A DNA stretch of 11,704 nt, taken from assembly GCA_964411125.1 (NCBI GenBank), contig CAYPJU010000126.1:1-11704 (forward strand), given 5' to 3'. Below are positions 7,321 through 11,704 of the stretch, in pieces (within the stretch, counting starts at the first letter, position 1; each line of letters opens with the position of its first letter). The translations under genes and the position numbers were made by a program. Below the pieces are notes generated by a model, which searched no databases, had not been told where the DNA came from, and worked only from the letters and a program-made list of their open reading frames with translations. The stretch comes from JBFIHF01 sp964411125. Its GTDB lineage: Bacteria; Myxococcota_A; Bradymonadia; Bradymonadales; Bradymonadaceae.

Positions 7321-7635
7321 CGGCGCCGCGCGGGACGCGCGCGCATCGATGCCGGCGGCGCCGCGCGGGACGCGCGCGCATCGATGCCGGCGGCGCCGCG
7401 CGGGACGCGCGCGCANNNNNNNNNNNNNNNNNNNNNNNNNNNNNNNNNNNNNNNNNNNNNNNNNNNNNNNNNNNNNNNNNNNNNNNNNNNNNNNNNNNNN
7501 NNNNNNNNNNNNNNNCCGCGCGGGACGCGCGCGCATCGATGCCGGCGGCGCCGCGCGGGACGCGCGCGCACCGATGCCGGCGGCGCCGCGCGGGACGCGC
7601 GCGCACCGATGCCGGCGGCGCCGCGCGGGACGCGC
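7321..7635. repeat. Tandem array of a 35-bp GC-rich unit
   Basis: Units begin at 7321, 7356, 7391 and, after the N gap, at phase positions 7511, 7546, 7581 and 7616. The last ends partway, at 7635. Four copies are complete and three are cut. Each unit contains the palindrome GCGGCGCCGC, a small hairpin CGCGC-GGGAC-GCGCG, and GCATCGATGC, also a palindrome. Copies differ at one base: GCATCGATGC before the gap and in the first copy after it, GCACCGATGC in the next two, which breaks that palindrome. There are no spacers, so it is not a CRISPR. As 35 is not a multiple of three and stops are absent, reading frames stay open in several frames without meaning. It fills the space between the LysR and DUF6151 genes. 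Confidence 0.93.
7416..7515. other. Assembly gap of 100 N inside the array
   Basis: The run is exactly 100 undetermined bases, the usual placeholder for unknown length. The array stops at unit offset 24 before the gap and resumes at offset 5 after it. An uninterrupted array would therefore need a gap of 15 plus a multiple of 35 bases, or a 20-bp contig overlap. A true 100 bases does not fit. Confidence 0.97.
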
Positions 7636-7639
7636 AGAT

Positions 7640-7763
7640 CGAAGGAGCGGCGAAGCGGCGCCCCGGGCAAAGCCCGGGATAGCCCCAGGTGTAGACGCCG
7701 AAGGCGTCAAACCCGGGGATCGTCCGCACCACCTCCCCGCGAGCGATAGCGAGCTGGTCGCTC
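7640..7763. repeat. Hairpin-rich element next to the array, possible LysR terminator
   Basis: Three inverted repeats follow the array: CCCGGGC (7662-7668) with GCCCGGG (7672-7678) over AAA; GACGCC (7694-7699) with GGCGTC (7703-7708) over GAA; and GAGCGA (7741-7746) with TCGCTC (7758-7763), which overlaps the LysR stop codon. On the minus strand they lie directly downstream of the LysR gene and could end its transcript, though U-tracts are missing. The minus strand would read GYPGLCPG, resembling a PGLRPG-type string that I recall from dispersed intergenic elements mis-annotated as protein in other genomes. A dispersed repeat element is therefore likely. Confidence 0.5.
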
Positions 7764-8664
7764 ACCCCGGCTCCGTCAAATCTTCCAACGCCCCGAGCTC
7801 CGTGACCGCGAAGTCGAGGAAGACCGAGATGCGGGCCGGAACATGGTCGCGAGACAGATGCAGCGCCCAGATCTGGCCGAGGCGGAGCGGATTTTTCGGG
7901 AAGAGGATCTCGAGCTCCCCGCGCTGCACCGCCTCGCGGATGACGTACCGCGGCAGCGCCGCGATCCCCATCCCGCCGAGCGTCGCATAGTAGCGAGCGA
8001 CGGGGTCCTCGGTCTGCAGCGGCCCGTCCGGCTCGATCACCACCCGCTCGCCGTCGATGTCGAACGCCCAGGTTTGCAGCGGTTCGTACGCGTGATCGGT
8101 GAGGCAATCGTGCGCGTCGAGCTCCCGCGGGTGCGCCGGTCGCCCGCGCGCCTCGAGATACTCAGGCGACGCGCAGAGGTAGTAGAGGTTCTCCCCGAGC
8201 TTGCGCGCCTGCAGGTCAGAATCTGGCAGAGCGCCGAACCGGATCGCGACGTCGCACCGCTCCTCGACCATGTCGACCACCCGGTCGGTCAGGGTCAGCT
8301 CGACACGCAGATCGGGGTAGCTGCGGTGAAAACGTGGGAGCAGCCGCGCGAGGTGGAGCTGGCCGAACGCCGGGATCGTCGTGATCGAAAGGGTGCCGCG
8401 CGGTTCGGTCGCATGGTGCACGAGGCGCCGTTCGAGCTCTCGGAAGCGTTCCAGCAGATCGCGCCCCTGATCGTAGAGGATGCGGCCCTCCTCGGTCAGC
8501 GAGAGGGATCGGGTGGTTCGCTGCATCAGCCGGACGCCATAGTGCTCTTCGAGGCTCGCGACCCGCTTGCTGACCGTGGAAGGGACGACGTCGAGCACCC
8601 GGGCTGCCGCAGCGAAGCTCCCCTTTTCGGCCACCATGACGAACTGGCGGAGGTCTTCCAACAT
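7762..8664 (-). CDS. LysR-family transcriptional regulator, CrgA-like
   Basis: The protein has 300 residues from ATG 8664. An in-frame TTG at 8676 would add four residues, but MLEDLRQF is the usual LysR opening. Residues 2-60 form the winged helix-turn-helix, with GSFAAAARVLDVVPSTVSKR as the DNA-reading part and RLMQRTTRSLSLTEEG as the wing. A linker helix leads to the effector-binding domain (about 88-292). There, RGTLSIT, PDLRVELTLTDRVVDMVEE and CDVAIRFGALPDSDLQARKL match the CrgA-like group of LysR substrate-binding domains. It should be a cytoplasmic DNA-binding regulator acting as a tetramer. The effector is not predictable. The usual divergent oxidoreductase or transporter target is absent, and only a 40-residue membrane peptide is divergent from it. 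A palindrome with T-N11-A geometry sits just upstream of the start and suggests autoregulation. Confidence 0.95.
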   Translation of the reverse strand: MLEDLRQFVMVAEKGSFAAAARVLDVVPSTVSKRVASLEEHYGVRLMQRTTRSLSLTEEGRILYDQGRDLLERFRELERRLVHHATEPRGTLSITTIPAFGQLHLARLLPRFHRSYPDLRVELTLTDRVVDMVEERCDVAIRFGALPDSDLQARKLGENLYYLCASPEYLEARGRPAHPRELDAHDCLTDHAYEPLQTWAFDIDGERVVIEPDGPLQTEDPVARYYATLGGMGIAALPRYVIREAVQRGELEILFPKNPLRLGQIWALHLSRDHVPARISVFLDFAVTELGALEDLTEPG

Positions 8665-8670
8665 GATTCG

Positions 8671-8683
8671 TTCCAAATTGGAA
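8671..8683. promoter_or_regulatory. LysR-box palindrome near the LysR start
   Basis: TTCCAA-A-TTGGAA is a perfect 6-bp inverted repeat with one central base. It fits the T-N11-A LysR binding consensus exactly and lies 6 bp upstream of ATG 8664, overlapping the alternative TTG start. A regulator bound here could block its own promoter or translation region. It could also serve the divergent small gene 126 bp away. Binding is inferred. Confidence 0.55.
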
Positions 8684-8808
8684 TGAGTATGCTTACATGC
8701 CGCAGTCTACCGATGGAGATATGGGGTGACTAGCCTTTGTTTGCAGGCAGTAGGGCATGTTGCTCGGCTTGCACGAAAAGCGCACACAACGAACACCGAG
8801 GTGCCACA

Positions 8809-8931
8809 ATGTTCGAAATCACCGTCACGATCCTCCTCACCGCCTGGGCGCTCCTCGCCCTCTTCTTCCTCGTCGGCTGGCTCGTCCTCGCCGTCTCCCC
8901 GTCGGCGCGTGCCCGCCTGTCCCATCGGTGA
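8809..8931 (+). CDS. 40-residue single-pass membrane peptide
   Basis: A short frame starts at ATG 8809, with GAGG (8798-8801) 7 nt upstream as a good ribosome site. The product has a short N-terminus (MFEITV), one continuous hydrophobic helix (about residues 5-29, including LLTAWALLALFFLVGWLVLAV) and a basic tail, SARARLSHR. By the positive-inside rule the C-terminus should be cytoplasmic. An upstream in-frame TTG at 8737 would add 24 residues including four cysteines, but without a clear ribosome site. It is divergent from the LysR gene, and its stop is 3 bp from the stop of the convergent phosphoesterase gene. I do not recognise a family. It may be a small membrane regulator or a chance frame, though the ribosome site and clean helix favour a real gene. 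Confidence 0.55.
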   Translation: MFEITVTILLTAWALLALFFLVGWLVLAVSPSARARLSHR

Positions 8932-8934
8932 GAT

Positions 8935-9606
8935 TCAGAAATCGGGCCGCTTCGGCGGCACGTCGACCGGCGTCACCTCGCCCGTCGCGGGATCGAGATC
9001 GAAGACGGTCGGTGCGCGGTCGCACTCCCACGTCGTGACGTTGGCGATGTGCATCCCGTCGACCTCCCACACCCCGCCGTCCTGGTGAACGTGACCGAAA
9101 CAGTGCAGCCGGGGCCGGACGCGGGCCAGCGCCGCCCGCAGGTCGTCGCACCCCACCCGGTGGGGATTTCCACACTCGTCCCCGTAGCCGCGTGGCGGCC
9201 CGTGCGTGATCAGGACGTCGGTGTCGTTCGGGATCAGGTCCCACTTTTCGCGCAGCGCCCTCCCGCGGGGCAGGTTGAACGCCCAATCGTGGAAGGTCGG
9301 CTGCCACGGACTTCCCCAGAACTTCACCCCGTCGATCACGCATCCGCTGTCCTGCAGGTACGTGACGCTCGGGCCGAGGAACTCGATCGCCGCTCGCTGC
9401 TGCCGGACGAAGACCCAGTCGTGGTTTCCGGCGACGACGACCTTGTGGCGGTGGGGGAGCGATCCGATCCACTCCGCCACCGGTAGGAGCTCGGCGAGCC
9501 GCCCGGCGCGCAGCAGATCGCCCGCGTGCAGGAAGACGTCCCCGTCAGGCACGTCGAGGTCGTGCTGGAAGGTGTGAGTGTCTGCGACGGCGACGATTCG
9601 GAGCAC
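8935..9606 (-). CDS. Calcineurin-like metallophosphoesterase, MPPED type
   Basis: This 223-residue protein uses a GTG start at 9606. An ATG at 9613 is out of frame. All metal-binding motifs of the calcineurin-like fold are present in order: DTH (9-11), AGD (28-30), GNHD (60-63), THGPP (134-138) and GHVH (171-174). They would hold two divalent metals and hydrolyse a phosphomonoester or phosphodiester. The segment GSPWQPTFHDWAFN (98-111) followed by RG-x2-L-x3-W-x2-IP-x2-TDVLITHGPP is the signature of the MPPED1/MPPED2-like group. That group has cyclic-nucleotide phosphodiesterase activity in characterised members. No signal peptide is present, so it is cytoplasmic. Substrate is unknown here. 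Its stop lies 3 bp from the small membrane gene's stop, and its start faces the CRTAC1-like lipoprotein gene across 71 bp. Confidence 0.95.
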   Translation of the reverse strand: MLRIVAVADTHTFQHDLDVPDGDVFLHAGDLLRAGRLAELLPVAEWIGSLPHRHKVVVAGNHDWVFVRQQRAAIEFLGPSVTYLQDSGCVIDGVKFWGSPWQPTFHDWAFNLPRGRALREKWDLIPNDTDVLITHGPPRGYGDECGNPHRVGCDDLRAALARVRPRLHCFGHVHQDGGVWEVDGMHIANVTTWECDRAPTVFDLDPATGEVTPVDVPPKRPDF

Positions 9607-9622
9607 GATTCATCGTAACGTG

Positions 9623-9651
9623 TTGCGACGCGATCGACGACCGGATACGAA
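9623..9651 (+). promoter_or_regulatory. Candidate promoter of the CRTAC1-like gene
   Basis: TTGCGA (9623-9628) and TACGAA (9646-9651) are separated by exactly 17 bp, in the 71-bp divergent gap ahead of the lipoprotein gene. Both boxes are imperfect matches to the housekeeping sigma consensus, so the call is weak. GAGGAA (9669-9674) is a good ribosome site 3 nt before ATG 9678. Confidence 0.3.
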
Positions 9652-9677
9652 GGCGACGTTCAGACCACGAGGAAACG

Positions 9678-11704
9678 ATGCCCACCATCCGACTTCTGCC
9701 CGTCGCCGCGGCCCTTTTGCTGGGTTCGCCAACCATGACTGCCTGCTCCGGAGGCAACGGCAAGAAAAACATCGTACCCGACGACGCTTCAGTCGATGCT
9801 GCCGGCCGTCCCGACGCGGCCGGCGTCGACGCTGCGGCGCCCGACGCCGACGCCCCCGACGGCAGCGCGGCCGACGGTGGTCCGACGGACGGAGGGGTAG
9901 TCGACGTCGAACCACGCTGCCGCGATCACAGCGCCTGGCGCCTCGGTACGCAGGCGTTCGAGCACGCCTCCGACGCCTCCGGGCTCGCCGCGATCGGCGC
10001 CGCCGGCATCCGCCTCGCCACCGTCGACTACGACGGTGACGGGTTCCCCGACCTCGCGATCCGCAAACCCGGCACGAACGAGTTCACCGACGATGGCCGC
10101 ACGATCTGGCTCCTTCGCAACAAGGGGGACGGCACGTTCGAGGACGTCACGGAAGCATCGGGCATCGCGGCGTCGCGCTACAGCGGCGACCCCGCCGTCA
10201 GCCGCCCCGGCGAAGTGATGGCGTTCGCCGACGTCGACAACGACGGCGACCTCGACGCGTACACCGGGTTTTCGCAGGACGGGACGGTGTTCGACGCCGC
10301 TGAGCTGATGCTCAACGACGGGGACGGAACGTTCGAGCTCGGACCGCGCGACCTTCCGTTCTCGTGGTACCGCGAGCCCGCGGGCATCGGCGGGGCGACA
10401 TTCGTCGACGCCGATCGCGACGGACGCATCGACCTGTGGCTCGGACGCGGTGTGGTCGCCGACGAGGTCGCCCCCGACCTGCTCTTCCTGCAGCAGGAAG
10501 ACGGCAGCTTCGTCGACGCGACCGCCGACGCCGGTGCGCTCTCCGAAGATTGGACGCTCGACGCCCTAAACGCTGGCCGCGCCCACGCGAACGCCTGGTC
10601 GAGCGCCGCCTGTGACCTCGACGGCGACGGCAACGCCGAGCTGTTGTCGGCTTCCTACGGCCGCGCCCCGAACAAGCTGTGGCACGCCACCGGTCCCGCC
10701 CAGTACGAGAACGTCTCGGTTGCCTCCGGCTACGCGTTCGACGACCGCACGGACTGGTCCGACAACGAATCGGCGCGCTGCTGGTGCAAGCTGCACCCCA
10801 CCGACGCCGGCTGCGACGGCGTCCCCGAGCCGCGCATCGTCTGCAACGTCGACGCCGACGCCTTCCGCTGGACCCACTCCCGCGACCGCGAGCCTTTCCG
10901 CCTCGGCGGGAACAGCGGCACCACCGTCTGCGCCGACGTCGACAACGACGGCGACATCGACCTGCTCACCTCCGAGATCGTCCACTGGGACGTCGGCTCG
11001 AGCTCCGACCCGAGCGAGCTCCTCTTCAACGACGGCAGCTCGCCGCCCCGCTTCGAACGTCCCGGCAACGACGTCACCGGCCTGACGCGCCCGACCCCGA
11101 ACGGATCCTGGGACCGCGGCGACATCACCGGCGCGATCTTCGACTTCGACAACGACATGCTCCCCGACGTCTACATCGGCTCGACCGACTACCCCGGGAC
11201 GCGCGGCTGGCTCTTCCACCAGAAACCCGACGGCACCTTCGAGAGCGTCCCGTTCGCGGAAGGGATCGACCACACCCGCTCGCACGGCATCGCCGTCGCC
11301 GACTACGACCGCGACGGCGATCTCGACGTCGTCGTCGGACACTCTCGCTTCCGCTGCTCCGGCGCCAACGACTGCTACGAGCGAGCCGACGCCCGCTACT
11401 TCGAGAACGTCATCGACGCCGGCAACTTCGTCCAGCTCTCGCTGCAGGGGGCGGAAGGGACCAACCGCGCCGCCATCGGCGCGCGCGTGACCGTCACCGC
11501 GGGCGGCGTCACGCAGACCCAGGAGGTCGGCGGCGGCCACGGGCACTACGGCATGCAGCACGACCTGACGCTGCACTTCGGGCTCGCCGAGCACTGCGAA
11601 GCCGAAGTCACGATTCGCTGGCCCGACGCGGACCTCACCACGCAGACCTTCACGATCCCGGCCGGGTATCGGTGGGCCGTGAGGCAAGGCGAGGCTCCCC
11701 TGCC
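9678..11704 (+). CDS. CRTAC1-like FG-GAP/ASPIC lipoprotein, 3' end missing
   Basis: The frame is open from ATG 9678 to the window end, giving at least 675 residues. GAGGAA (9669-9674) supports the start. The signal peptide ends at MTA-Cys23, a lipobox. Residues 35-75 are an Asp/Ala/Gly-rich tether typical of myxobacterial lipoproteins. Seven FG-GAP/VCBS-type repeats carry D-x-D-x-D-G-like calcium loops at about residues 117, 185, 244, 313, 420, 489 and 542, suggesting a beta-propeller. The sixth is weaker, FDFDNDMLPD. Between the fourth and fifth repeats lies an insert with Cys368, Cys370, Cys379 and Cys389 that may form disulfides. From about residue 583 the sequence NFVQLSLQG, then GARVTVTAGG and HFGL, matches the ASPIC/UnbV domain that ends CRTAC1-family proteins. 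An outer-surface or periplasmic lipoprotein is expected. Its partner is unknown, and family members are thought to mediate calcium-dependent adhesion. Little should be missing, since ASPIC/UnbV is normally terminal. Confidence 0.9.
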   Translation, partial: MPTIRLLPVAAALLLGSPTMTACSGGNGKKNIVPDDASVDAAGRPDAAGVDAAAPDADAPDGSAADGGPTDGGVVDVEPRCRDHSAWRLGTQAFEHASDASGLAAIGAAGIRLATVDYDGDGFPDLAIRKPGTNEFTDDGRTIWLLRNKGDGTFEDVTEASGIAASRYSGDPAVSRPGEVMAFADVDNDGDLDAYTGFSQDGTVFDAAELMLNDGDGTFELGPRDLPFSWYREPAGIGGATFVDADRDGRIDLWLGRGVVADEVAPDLLFLQQEDGSFVDATADAGALSEDWTLDALNAGRAHANAWSSAACDLDGDGNAELLSASYGRAPNKLWHATGPAQYENVSVASGYAFDDRTDWSDNESARCWCKLHPTDAGCDGVPEPRIVCNVDADAFRWTHSRDREPFRLGGNSGTTVCADVDNDGDIDLLTSEIVHWDVGSSSDPSELLFNDGSSPPRFERPGNDVTGLTRPTPNGSWDRGDITGAIFDFDNDMLPDVYIGSTDYPGTRGWLFHQKPDGTFESVPFAEGIDHTRSHGIAVADYDRDGDLDVVVGHSRFRCSGANDCYERADARYFENVIDAGNFVQLSLQGAEGTNRAAIGARVTVTAGGVTQTQEVGGGHGHYGMQHDLTLHFGLAEHCEAEVTIRWPDADLTTQTFTIPAGYRWAVRQGEAPL

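Noticed and set aside
7321..7635. CRISPR array
   Set aside because: The units are directly adjacent with no unique spacers, and no cas genes are nearby.
7261..8107. Open frames running through the repeat array and the N gap on both strands
   Set aside because: The 35-bp unit simply lacks stops. The frames include undetermined residues and yield only Ala/Arg-rich periodic sequence.
10566..11687. 373-codon minus-strand frame over the CRTAC1-like gene
   Set aside because: It is Val/Ala/Gly/Asp/Arg-rich low-complexity translation, the shadow of Asp-rich calcium repeats on the plus strand.

Overview
The window looks like a stretch of a high-GC Myxococcota (deltaproteobacterial-type) genome, most likely a scaffold from a draft or metagenome assembly. 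Three things point there: a DUF2330 protein ending in a MYXO-CTERM-like sorting tail, several secreted lipoproteins with Asp/Ala/Gly-rich or acidic linkers, and strong G/C bias at third codon positions. A run of exactly 100 N (7416-7515) marks an unresolved assembly gap. I see no rRNA, tRNA, CRISPR array, transposase or phage gene.

Left part (1-6461), exported proteins. A 1065-residue lipoprotein on the minus strand (101-3298) is built mostly from about 27 four-cysteine repeats of a type I cannot assign to a named family. Divergent from it across a 483-bp intergenic region are a DUF2330/MYXO-CTERM surface protein (3782-5056) and a Cys-rich lipoprotein with two MopE-like Asp/Cys motifs (5154-6461). 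A clear rho-independent terminator (5063-5103) separates these two plus-strand genes, so they are probably not one simple operon, but the cluster looks dedicated to the cell envelope.

Middle part (6462-8931), intergenic structure. A convergent gap with several hairpins and a heptamer repeat leads into a minus-strand GFA-like zinc-fold protein of the DUF6151 type (6704-7279). Between it and a LysR-family regulator of the CrgA-like type (7762-8664, minus) lies a tandem array of a 35-bp GC-rich unit (7321-7635) that broke the assembly, followed by a hairpin-rich element. A T-N11-A palindrome overlaps the start region of the LysR gene and is a good candidate autoregulatory site. Divergent from LysR is a 40-residue single-helix membrane peptide (8809-8931).

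Right part (8935-11704). A calcineurin-like metallophosphoesterase of the MPPED type (8935-9606, minus) ends 3 bp from the stop of the small peptide. Divergent from it is a large lipoprotein with seven FG-GAP/VCBS-type calcium-binding repeats and a C-terminal ASPIC/UnbV domain (CRTAC1-like), which runs off the window end.

The most unusual items are the 27-repeat cysteine-rich lipoprotein and the 35-bp array with its adjoining hairpin module. Nothing here is a demonstrable new defence or mobile system.
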